DNA of 29,536 nt from JBAZCI01 sp041671025 (GTDB lineage: Bacteria; Patescibacteriota; Patescibacteriia; UBA10025): the NCBI GenBank assembly GCA_041671025.1, contig JBAZCI010000014.1:1-29536 (forward strand). The letters run 5' to 3'. Of this stretch, positions 12,860 through 19,473 are shown piece by piece. Position 1 is the first letter of the stretch. Each line of letters begins with the position of its first letter. The notes below the pieces were generated by a model. The model did no database searches. It saw only the letters and a program-made list of their open reading frames with translations, and had not been told where the DNA came from. A program made the position numbers and the translations under genes.

Positions 12860-13093
12860 ATGGTACTGCCCGGCGACATCGGTTCGATGGAGGCGGTGAT
12901 TGAATCCATGGATGAAACGCGGGCGATGATTCGCACTGCTGATCAACAACGTATGTCATGGCCGGTGAAGGGTCTTCCCGCAGGGAGTGCCGTCGGTATG
13001 ACTGTCCGTGTCTCGGTTGTGGATCCGGAGACAGATATCGGTGAACGTCGAAAGCGGGCCCACGAGTTCATTAACGCAATACTACGCACTTAA
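12860..13093 (+). CDS. 77-residue beta-rich protein, DUF3006-like pattern
   Basis: Not firmly recognised. It starts 3 nt after hsp20 and should be co-transcribed and coupled; no strong Shine-Dalgarno is seen. The sequence 'MEAVIESMDETRAMIRT...MSWPVKGLPAGSAVGMTVRVSVV' has the strand-turn-strand rhythm of small SH3-like barrels such as DUF3006 ('LP.G...G..V'). A charged helix 'DIGERRKRAHEFINAIL' follows. Such proteins bind nucleic acid or protein partners; no catalytic residues are evident. A later start at the Met of 'MEAVIES' (12887) is possible. The pairing with a chaperone gives no clear functional hint. Confidence 0.65.
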   Translation: MVLPGDIGSMEAVIESMDETRAMIRTADQQRMSWPVKGLPAGSAVGMTVRVSVVDPETDIGERRKRAHEFINAILRT

Positions 13094-13169
13094 TACAGGC
13101 GCCGATCGGACGCATCAAACGAGAGCCGAATAGCCTCGCGTCTTCTTCTCGCTTCACTATCAAGAGTAT

Positions 13170-15047
13170 ATGCCAAAAGCCAAAAAAGAATCAGCGAAAA
13201 AAGCCAAACTGGATTCCACATGGATGGACAGTCTTCGCATGCTGGGAGCAAGTATCGGTATCCCTGCTTTTTTTGTTCTGTCATTTATTTTTATTGTTGA
13301 GTATGTCAGTGAGGGAAAAATAACTCCGCATACGCAAATTGGCACCGTAAAAGTCGGAGGGATGACATTTGAACAGGCTGAAGATGTACTGGAGGCGCGC
13401 GGTCGGGCGGTAGTAGATGCTGGTATTACGCTCAAATATAACGACCAGCAAATTCATGTCAGCGCTCAGCTTGCCGATCCGGCAAATTCAGAAATTGCCC
13501 TCTCGCTCATGAACGTCAATACGGCGGAGACGATCAAACGCATTGAAGAAAAAGAAAGCGCACTTAATCCGGCCGTCCGGGCGGCGCGATTTATTGCCGG
13601 TGCGTCGTATGCTCCCACAATTGCGGTTGACGTAAACCGATTGCGTGAACAGCTTGCAACCGAATTGCGTCCTCTGGAATCACCCGCGCAAGACGCGTCG
13701 GTGTCATTTGTAGGAGATACGCTGGCAATAGTTGCTGAAAAATCCGGAAAAACTTTTCCCTACGATGAAATGATTAACGAAATCGTGAATCAATACCAGC
13801 ATCTTGCTCCACCCTCGCTGGCGATTGCATTGCAAACTGACCGACCGGGTATTATCCAATCTGAAGTAAAGGATCTTGTACCTGAAGTCACAAAAATTGT
13901 AGCCGCGGCACCCTATCAACTCACATACGGCGACAAGACCTGGGAGATTACCAAGGAAAAAACTCAAACACTTGCAGGCTTTTTTCGGAAGGAAGATGCC
14001 GGAACCAATGAGGTTGCAGCAGGATTTGCTCCGGAAGCATTTCAAGAATTTGTAACACCAATAACCGCGGAAATCAACAGAGAGCCTTCTCCGGCAAAAT
14101 TCGAAATCACCGGCGGCAAAGTGACGCAGTTTGAACCCCAGCAAAACGGCCTTTCGCTGAATATCCCAAAGACTATCGCATCAATAAACACTCTGGTCAG
14201 TACAGGGGGAACAACTGATTTGCCGCTCGTAGTCGACGAAACTGAGCCGGATGTTACAACCGCGGACGCAAATACCATGGGCATTAAAGAACTTGTAGCT
14301 ACGGGCAAAACCAGTTTTGCCGGCAGTCCAAAAAATCGCCGTCATAATATTGGCGTTGCAGCTGAAAAGCTCAACGGTATGCTTATTGCGCCGGGCGAAG
14401 AGTTTTCGCTTGTTAAAGCCCTCTCGCCTATTGAAAAAAGTAACGGGTATCTGCCCGAGTTGGTCATCAAGGGCAATAAAACAATTCCTGAAGTAGGGGG
14501 CGGATTGTGCCAGGTTGGGACGACATTTTTTCGTCTCGTGCTCGAGAGCGGTCTGCCCGTTCTTGAGCGCAAAAACCATTCATACCGTGTTTCCTACTAT
14601 GAGCCTCCGGTAGGGATGGATGCGACGATTTACGATCCGAAGCCGGATTTTCGTTTTACCAATGACTACGGTACGCACCTGTTATTGCAAGCACGCATCG
14701 AGGGCGACAATCTTATCTTTGATTTTTACGGGAGTAAGGACGGGCGAAAAGCAGTATCGACTGCGCCGCGTGTATTTAATGTGACAAAACCCGGTCCGAC
14801 CAAGATTATCGAAACGACCGACCTTGCCCCCGGCCAGCGTAAGTGCATCGAAAAAGCGCACAATGGCGCTGATGCGGAGTTTACCTATACGGTCACCTAC
14901 GGCGATGGACGCGTAGAGTCAGAAGTATTCAAAAGTCACTATCGTCCGTGGCAGGAAGTCTGTTTGGTCGGTGTAGCCGAAAAGGCGCCTGAAACACCGG
15001 ATACGCAGATTGAAAACGCGCCGGATACGAATGCGATACAGAATTAA
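13170..15047 (+). CDS. VanW-family membrane-anchored protein with G5-like C terminus
   Basis: A 625-residue protein anchored by one N-terminal membrane segment (about 24-46), with the rest outside the cytoplasm. Residues about 50-350 hold two repeats of the kind called putative peptidoglycan-binding domain in YoaR-like proteins ('GTVKVGGMTFEQAEDVLEAR' starts the first). The VanW domain spans about 372-525, with hallmarks 'NIGVAAEKLNGMLIAPGEEFS', 'GGGLCQVGTTFFRL' and 'RVSYYEPPVGMDATIYDP'. A G5-like tail 'FTYTVTYGDGRVESEVFKSHYRPWQEVCLVG' (about 568-605) follows. The family is linked to cell-wall binding, but its activity is unknown. The start is 76 nt after the previous gene; only a weak AAGAG precedes it. 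The family call is secure. Confidence 0.92.
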   Translation: MPKAKKESAKKAKLDSTWMDSLRMLGASIGIPAFFVLSFIFIVEYVSEGKITPHTQIGTVKVGGMTFEQAEDVLEARGRAVVDAGITLKYNDQQIHVSAQLADPANSEIALSLMNVNTAETIKRIEEKESALNPAVRAARFIAGASYAPTIAVDVNRLREQLATELRPLESPAQDASVSFVGDTLAIVAEKSGKTFPYDEMINEIVNQYQHLAPPSLAIALQTDRPGIIQSEVKDLVPEVTKIVAAAPYQLTYGDKTWEITKEKTQTLAGFFRKEDAGTNEVAAGFAPEAFQEFVTPITAEINREPSPAKFEITGGKVTQFEPQQNGLSLNIPKTIASINTLVSTGGTTDLPLVVDETEPDVTTADANTMGIKELVATGKTSFAGSPKNRRHNIGVAAEKLNGMLIAPGEEFSLVKALSPIEKSNGYLPELVIKGNKTIPEVGGGLCQVGTTFFRLVLESGLPVLERKNHSYRVSYYEPPVGMDATIYDPKPDFRFTNDYGTHLLLQARIEGDNLIFDFYGSKDGRKAVSTAPRVFNVTKPGPTKIIETTDLAPGQRKCIEKAHNGADAEFTYTVTYGDGRVESEVFKSHYRPWQEVCLVGVAEKAPETPDTQIENAPDTNAIQN

Positions 15048-15063
15048 GTTCAGATAAACAATA

Positions 15064-15100
15064 ATAAAAAACCCGGGCAGAGTAATATAGGTCCGGGTTT
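15064..15100 (-). terminator. terminator of the 15133-15342 gene (perhaps used in both directions)
   Basis: AAACCCGG (15069-15076) / CCGGGTTT (15093-15100). On the minus strand the hairpin is followed by TTTTTTATT; on the plus strand by only three T, so it is stronger for the minus-strand gene and may also end the VanW transcript. Confidence 0.7.
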
Positions 15101-15132
15101 GGATTCTCTGAAGGAGAATCGCTCAATGCACT

Positions 15133-15342
15133 TCATCCAAGTGCAGCGAGTACTTTTTTTGCTGTCTCTACATAAGACAGCAATACGTCGCCATACTCAG
15201 AGTAACCAACGATCGCCAAGGCCACGAATCCGACGATCATAATCTTACGTGCGTGGCGTACTGCCAGCGATACAATAAATATCGCCGCAATTACTACCAG
15301 TACAAGTAAACATATGCGTACGGCGTCCTCGGGTGTCAGCAT
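15133..15342 (-). CDS. 69-residue two-helix membrane protein, unknown function
   Basis: Not recognised. The ATG at 15342 is preceded on the minus strand by GGAGGTG with 5-nt spacing, so it is preferred to the GTG four codons upstream. Two hydrophobic segments (about residues 8-29 and 34-50) flank a short basic hinge 'VRHARK'. The C-terminal 'YVETAKKVLAALG' looks like an amphipathic helix. The size and pattern could fit a small pore-forming or assembly subunit (pilin-operon VirB2-like proteins are similar in size), but no such neighbours are present and I do not assign a role. The stop codon lies inside a small hairpin (15127-15145). Confidence 0.75.
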   Translation of the reverse strand: MLTPEDAVRICLLVLVVIAAIFIVSLAVRHARKIMIVGFVALAIVGYSEYGDVLLSYVETAKKVLAALG

Positions 15343-15415
15343 ATTCACCTCCACATACAGGTAAAAGTAATGAGCGTGATTTGACTTGCTGAGTATTTTT
15401 AGTCAAAATGAATAA

Positions 15416-15520
15416 CCAGAAATCTGTGGACAAGAAGATTTTTCGAAGGGAAGATTAAGGACGAATCCCGAGTCACCCTGTCGAAGAATCCCCATGCTTG
15501 TCGTGTCCACAGATTCCTGG
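15416..15520. repeat. 105-bp imperfect palindrome in the 15343-15674 gap
   Basis: End arms CCAGAAATCTGTGGACA (15416-15432) and TGTCCACAGATTCCTGG (15504-15520) are complementary except for one pair. Inside, GATTTTTCGAAGGG and CCCTGTCGAAGAATC pair imperfectly, so nearly the whole element can fold. The gap also has TTGACT/AGTCAA (15381-15386/15401-15406). It contains no open frame and no transposase, and resembles a miniature inverted-repeat element. Confidence 0.65.
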
Positions 15521-15614
15521 CTACTTATGAATAGGCTTTTTTAGTTGTTTTTCGCGTAGGCATGAATGTATGCGCTATGAAGCGAACTGGAGATCCTATC
15601 ATAGGTATCTTTTC

Positions 15615-15644
15615 TTGTCAAGGGGTAAATCCCCATGGTACAGT
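15615..15644 (+). promoter_or_regulatory. promoter of the NIF3-like gene, with GGGG/CCCC palindrome in the spacer
   Basis: TTGTCA (15615-15620), 18-nt spacer and TACAGT (15639-15644) preceded by TGG. The spacer contains GGGG-TAAAT-CCCC (15622-15634), a possible operator. Confidence 0.5.
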
Positions 15645-15674
15645 GAAACACGTAATACCTTAGCGAAATTTTCT

Positions 15675-16670
15675 ATGATGACGATACGAAACATTTACGA
15701 TTTAGCAATTCGGCTGGGCACTCAGCATGATTTACGCGGTGTGCCGGCGGTGAAGCGTGTGCTTTGGCGGGAAAAGAAGCGCTATGATGCGATGACTTCC
15801 GAGCAGAAAAAGGAGTATGATACCGAGCATTTGACGAATCCGTTTGCAGATACCCGCTTCTATACCGATACGCCAAATCTACCCGTGAAAAGAATTATGG
15901 CGGGTATTGATATTGATACTGAAGAGGTATTGCTGGCGAAAGCACTTTCGGAACAAGGTCCGAAAATTGACCTTATTCTTGCGCATCATCCTATCGGTAC
16001 GGCGCTTGCCGGACTTCATGAAGTGATGCATATGCAGGCCGAGGTTATGGCTGTGTACGGAGTTCCGATCAATATTGCCGAATCACTCATGCATGTCCGT
16101 ATGGATGAAGTGTCCCGTTCCGTCAGTCCCGTCAATCACAACCGTGCCGTCGATGCCGCTAAACTTCTCGGATTCCCGTTAATGTGCACGCACACGGCGA
16201 CGGACAATCTTGTGGCAGATTTTTTGAAGAAATTGCTTGATCGCAATAAAAAGAACATTGATACCGTCGGAGATGTCATCCACATTCTCAAAGGAGTCCC
16301 GGAGTATCAGCAAGGGCAGGCGCTGAAGTCTGGTATTTCACTGTACGCCGGATCAGAGCAGAGACTTGCCGGCAAGATTGCGTTAACCGAGGTTACTGGC
16401 GGCACTGAAGGCTCCAAACACATGTACGAAAAACTGTCTCAAGCAGGCGTCGGGACGATTATTGGTATGCACATGAAAGAGGATCACAAGAGAGAGGCGG
16501 AAAAACATCATATTAGCGTGATTATTGCGGGTCATATGTCCTCAGATTCGCTCGGTATGAATTTATTTCTTGATGAATTGGAAAAGAAGGGCATTGAAAT
16601 TATCCCCTGTTCAGGATTAATCCGGGTCAAGCGCTTTACTGCTCGAAAAAAGAAAGCGCGTAAAAAATAA
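15675..16670 (+). CDS. NIF3-like metal-binding protein
   Basis: NIF3 family (NGG1p-interacting factor 3, E. coli YbgI relatives). These widespread proteins form ring-shaped hexamers with a two-metal site and have been linked to GTP cyclohydrolase-like and other hydrolytic roles; the true function is not settled. The 331-residue product shows 'IMAGIDIDTEEVLLAKAL', 'DLILAHHPIGTALAGLHEVMHMQ' (metal-ligand H-H-P), 'PLMCTHTATDNLVADFL' and, near the end, 'HHISVIIAGHMSSDSLGMNLFLDELEKKGIEI' (G-H-x-x-S/D block with the remaining ligands). The N-terminal 70 residues precede the typical core. The start at 15675 (or the adjacent ATG at 15678) follows the promoter at 15615-15644; the open frame upstream to 15570 would begin before it. 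It is followed by ruvB after 3 nt. Confidence 0.85.
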   Translation: MMTIRNIYDLAIRLGTQHDLRGVPAVKRVLWREKKRYDAMTSEQKKEYDTEHLTNPFADTRFYTDTPNLPVKRIMAGIDIDTEEVLLAKALSEQGPKIDLILAHHPIGTALAGLHEVMHMQAEVMAVYGVPINIAESLMHVRMDEVSRSVSPVNHNRAVDAAKLLGFPLMCTHTATDNLVADFLKKLLDRNKKNIDTVGDVIHILKGVPEYQQGQALKSGISLYAGSEQRLAGKIALTEVTGGTEGSKHMYEKLSQAGVGTIIGMHMKEDHKREAEKHHISVIIAGHMSSDSLGMNLFLDELEKKGIEIIPCSGLIRVKRFTARKKKARKK

Positions 16671-16673
16671 TCT

Positions 16674-17681
16674 ATGGCGACAGGACGCCTCGTGTCAGCC
16701 CAGGCAGGAGGCGAGGATGTGAATCTGGATCGTAACTTGCGTCCCCGCCGTCTGGATGAATATGTCGGTCAGGAAAAGGTCAAAAAAAACTTGACCATCT
16801 TTTTGTCAGCTGCAAAAAAACGCAAAGAACCGGTTGAGCACATTCTTTTGCACGGAGGCCCCGGACTGGGCAAGACGACGCTCGCCCACATCATTGCACA
16901 TGAGATGGGTAGCGAAATTCGTGTCACGAGCGGTCCGGCGATTGAACATGGCGGCGACCTCGCTGCGATTTTAACTAATCTGGAGGACGGTGACATGCTC
17001 TTCGTCGATGAAATTCATCGGGTACGCCGTGTCGTTGAAGAAATGCTGTATCCGGCGATGGAAGATTATGCACTCGATATTGTTCTCGGCAAAGGACCAT
17101 CCGCCCGTACGATGCGGCTGGAACTTCCGCGTTTCACGCTGATTGGCGCGACGACGCGTCCCAATCTGCTCTCCGCTCCCCTGCGGGACCGGTTTGGCGT
17201 TGCGTACCGTTTAGATTTTTATACCCCTGAAGATATGGAGCGGATTATCCGACGGTCTGCAGAAATTTTAAAAGTCGATATTGAGGAATCGGCGGTTGGA
17301 CTTATCGCCCGGCGTGCGCGCTGGACGCCGCGTATCGCGAACCGATTATTAAAGCGCGTTCGTGACTACGCTCAGGTAGAAGGCGATGGAAGCATTACTA
17401 CAGAAATTGCAGAACACGCGCTCGCCTTGATGGATATCGACTCTCTCGGATTGGATGCAATGGACCGTCGTATTGTCGAAATAATCATCGATCGGTTTCA
17501 TGGTGGACCGGTTGGCATCAATACGATCGCAGCCGCGGTCGGTGTGGAAATGGACACCGTCGAAGACATTTATGAGCCTTTCCTTATCCAAATGGGCTTT
17601 TTGGTCCGCACCCCCCGGGGCAGAGAGGTTACGCCGAGCGCATATGCGCATGTCGGCAAGAAACAAACGCGGGACAAGTAA
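16674..17681 (+). CDS. ruvB: Holliday junction branch migration helicase RuvB
   Basis: RuvB is the hexameric AAA+ motor that drives branch migration of Holliday junctions with RuvA before RuvC cleavage. The 335-residue length is standard. Visible: N-terminal 'NLRPRRLDEYVGQEKVKKNL' (21-40); Walker A 'GGPGLGKTTLA' (61-71, with Gly rather than the common Pro in second place); Walker B 'LFVDEIHR' (109-116); the sensor/arginine-finger block 'GATTRPNLLSAPLRDRFG' (about 157-174); sensor 2 'RTPRIANRLLKRVRDYA'-type 'TPRIANRLLKRVRDYA'; and the C-terminal winged helix ending 'FLVRTPRGREVTPSAYAH'. It starts 3 nt after the NIF3 gene, probably in the same operon. ruvA and ruvC are not in the window. Confidence 0.98.
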   Translation: MATGRLVSAQAGGEDVNLDRNLRPRRLDEYVGQEKVKKNLTIFLSAAKKRKEPVEHILLHGGPGLGKTTLAHIIAHEMGSEIRVTSGPAIEHGGDLAAILTNLEDGDMLFVDEIHRVRRVVEEMLYPAMEDYALDIVLGKGPSARTMRLELPRFTLIGATTRPNLLSAPLRDRFGVAYRLDFYTPEDMERIIRRSAEILKVDIEESAVGLIARRARWTPRIANRLLKRVRDYAQVEGDGSITTEIAEHALALMDIDSLGLDAMDRRIVEIIIDRFHGGPVGINTIAAAVGVEMDTVEDIYEPFLIQMGFLVRTPRGREVTPSAYAHVGKKQTRDK

Positions 17682-17713
17682 CATGTATTAATGTACACTA
17701 GAGGAGTACATAT

Positions 17714-17962
17714 ATGATGATTCCGTATTGGATAATTCTCGTCGCGTATGGCATCGGATTTGCCATTTTTTTGCTGTTAGCCTCTTTGAGCATATACCAC
17801 GTTGTCCGGTTTGCGCGTATGTCCAAGAGCGGGCTGATCGGCTTGTATCTTTTTCTTGCCTGTGTGATCGTGGTATTGGGCATGACGTGGCTGGGCATAC
17901 GCGATATTGACTGGACCCAGGAAGCAGAGCTCAATCTTCCGTTTGTTGTTGTCCAGAATTAA
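17714..17962 (+). CDS. 82-residue two-helix membrane protein
   Basis: Not recognised. GAGGAG at 17701-17706 supports the ATG at 17714 (7-nt spacing; the next ATG at 17717 is also possible). Two hydrophobic segments (about 5-27 and 40-60) flank a basic loop 'RFARMSKSG', so both ends probably face out and the loop faces in. The C-terminal 20 residues are acidic. The next gene, a PH-domain membrane protein, begins 1 nt after its stop, so the two are translationally coupled and may form one complex. Confidence 0.75.
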   Translation: MMIPYWIILVAYGIGFAIFLLLASLSIYHVVRFARMSKSGLIGLYLFLACVIVVLGMTWLGIRDIDWTQEAELNLPFVVVQN

Positions 17963-17963
17963 T

Positions 17964-18563
17964 ATGCATTTTCCCGGACAAAAAGATGGCGAACAGGTGC
18001 TGATGATTATACGAAGACATTGGTCAGTATTGATTGGGCAAGTATGCGTACTTATTTTTGCTACCTGCATACCCGTTGTGGCCTATGTGCTTTTACAATC
18101 TCGGACAACAATTATTGTCGACCATGCGTCGCTGACCTGGGCACTATTGATGATGGGCGGAAGTTTGTATCTCCTTTTTGTCCTGTTATTTTTCTTTACC
18201 GCATGGATTGATTATTATCTGGACATCTGGGTTGTCACCCATGACCGCATTATTGCCATCGAACAGCGCGGATTGTTTTCGCGTATTGTCTCCGAGCTGA
18301 CCTTGGACCGTGTACAGGATGTGACCAGTAATGTGCACGGTATGTTTGCAACCATGCTCAAATTCGGCGATATTCGTATCCAGACAGCCGGCGAACAAAG
18401 TCAGTTTGTTTTTCGAAACATTCCGCATCCGTATGAGACCGCACGCAAGGTCATGGAACTTCATCAGAAGATGATGCCGGCTACAGCTGAGCAGCCCGTT
18501 ACGCCGGTTGCCGCAGAAACAGGTACGTCGGAGAACGATTCTACTCATTCTTCCGCACCCTAG
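17964..18563 (+). CDS. bacterial PH-domain (YdbS/YdbT-like) membrane protein
   Basis: The ATG at 17964 lies 1 nt after the previous stop; the open frame starting at 17907 overlaps that gene and has no ribosome site. The 199-residue product begins 'MHFPGQKDGEQVLMIIRRHW', a pattern typical of proteins with a bacterial PH-like domain after two helices. Two membrane segments follow (about 25-47 and 57-80). Next comes the bPH2-type domain, 'DYYLDIWVVTHDRIIAIEQRGLFSRIVSELTLDRVQDVT' through 'DIRIQTAGEQSQFVFRNIPHPYE' (about 84-163). A polar, low-complexity tail ends the protein. The biochemical role of this family is unknown; a membrane-associated binding or scaffolding role is likely. Confidence 0.88.
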   Translation: MHFPGQKDGEQVLMIIRRHWSVLIGQVCVLIFATCIPVVAYVLLQSRTTIIVDHASLTWALLMMGGSLYLLFVLLFFFTAWIDYYLDIWVVTHDRIIAIEQRGLFSRIVSELTLDRVQDVTSNVHGMFATMLKFGDIRIQTAGEQSQFVFRNIPHPYETARKVMELHQKMMPATAEQPVTPVAAETGTSENDSTHSSAP

Positions 18564-18564
18564 A

Positions 18565-18599
18565 CCTGCCCGCCATTGATTCGCTGCAGGCGAGGCAGG
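18565..18599. repeat. hairpin CCTGCCCGCC / GGCG-A-GGCAGG
   Basis: Ten-pair stem (18565-18574 with 18589-18592 and 18594-18599) with one bulged A and a 14-nt loop, right after the PH-protein stop. It has no clean T-run; it may act as a transcript end or be part of the repeat cluster to 18733. Confidence 0.55.
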
Positions 18600-18630
18600 C
18601 GGGAAGGGTGCTCTCTTTTCCTAAAAACAT

Positions 18631-18654
18631 AGCGCAGGTAGGTACGCCTGCGCT
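18631..18654. repeat. hairpin AGCGCAGG / CCTGCGCT
   Basis: Perfect 8-bp stem (18631-18638/18647-18654) with an 8-nt loop, in the non-coding gap 18564-18763. Confidence 0.6.
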
Positions 18655-18710
18655 CGTAGGTATTACAACCACGCGCACTCTCAGCGGGGCGCACTTGGGA
18701 TTATTAAAAA

Positions 18711-18733
18711 AGAGCACCCTTTCTAGGGTGCGG
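18711..18733. repeat. second copy of the GCACC(C/T)T-TTCT hairpin element
   Basis: AGA-GCACCCT-TTCT-AGGGTGC-GG. Compared with 12323-12345, one T-A pair has become C-G and everything else, including the loop, is the same over 23 bp. Upstream CTCAGCG and GCGCACTT (18679-18696) also resemble 12275-12287. Confidence 0.75.
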
Positions 18734-18763
18734 GCAGTATTAAAAAATGCGCCAATACACAAT

Positions 18764-19432
18764 TTAACTTTGCAATATCTTTATCCTACTTGCCTGGGCG
18801 GCAAATGCTGCCCAATAATTTTTCTGCCGTTTCATTTCAAGTTCCTGTCGCATACTGCTCCACTCTTGCCCGGAAAGCACGGCATCATCCTGGAAACGTT
18901 CGGGGTTCAGTATGCGCATATACGCCGCTAGCTTTGCGAATTGTCCCCACATTTCCTGTTTTTTGAAATTCTCAAGTTGGATACGTAAGGCCTTCCAATC
19001 TGCATCTTCAATAGGTATCAATCGAAATCGTTCGGCGTCGATAGTTTTGAGGTGGTATAGTTGTGAGGCGATATTCATCCAGCTGTTTTGGGTGCGGTAT
19101 TTTTTTATCATGTCCACCATGCCCTGCCAGACGTCGGCATCGATATCAATGTCGATGAAACGGGGCGGGTCAATGATCGCCATGCGTGCGGCGCGAGCGG
19201 CAAAAGAATCCCAGGCTTTTTGCCGGCGGTAATTTTCCAATTCACGGCGCATCCCCTCCCAGTCATCATTCGTGATGCGCATCCGAAGAAATTTTTCATG
19301 GTCGATAATGGCCATGCGCGCTGCATGCCATGCAAAATCCCTCCATAGGTGAGCCTGCGAGTAATTGGTGAGCTCTATGACCATCTGTTGCCAGTCTTCG
19401 ACGCTGACGTCTGACGGGTGTGTTTCCTCCAT
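18764..19432 (-). CDS. protein of five tandem 44-residue W-rich helical repeats
   Basis: Not recognised. The 222-residue product consists almost entirely of five repeats, each of about 44 residues with the pattern D/E-W-x-x-M/L-x-x-x-L-x-x-Y/F/K-x-x-x-x-x-W-x-x-F/I-A-x-x-x-x-x-M/L-x-I-I/L-x-x-x-R/K-F. Two Trp or aromatic positions, the F-A pair and the I-I/L-[DN] turn recur in each. This implies two helices per repeat and an elongated alpha-solenoid, typical of protein-protein scaffolds. There is no signal peptide or membrane segment, so it is cytoplasmic. The ATG at 19432 is chosen over a TTG at 19441 because a TATACT box covers 19446-19441. It lies downstream of the SpoIID gene on the same strand. 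Confidence 0.85.
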   Translation of the reverse strand: MEETHPSDVSVEDWQQMVIELTNYSQAHLWRDFAWHAARMAIIDHEKFLRMRITNDDWEGMRRELENYRRQKAWDSFAARAARMAIIDPPRFIDIDIDADVWQGMVDMIKKYRTQNSWMNIASQLYHLKTIDAERFRLIPIEDADWKALRIQLENFKKQEMWGQFAKLAAYMRILNPERFQDDAVLSGQEWSSMRQELEMKRQKNYWAAFAAQASRIKILQS

Positions 19433-19440
19433 ATGCGGCA

Positions 19441-19446
19441 AGTATA
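19441..19446 (-). promoter_or_regulatory. -10 box of the W-repeat gene, probably leaderless
   Basis: Minus strand TATACT, 8 nt before the ATG at 19432; no Shine-Dalgarno and no clear -35 in the 32-nt gap after the SpoIID gene. Confidence 0.45.
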
Positions 19447-19473
19447 CGATAATGCGGTAAAAAAGAAAAACGC

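Noticed and set aside
15570..15674. N-terminal extension of the NIF3-like protein
   Set aside because: These 35 codons lie over the promoter at 15615-15644, are not part of the NIF3 pattern, and have no ribosome site.
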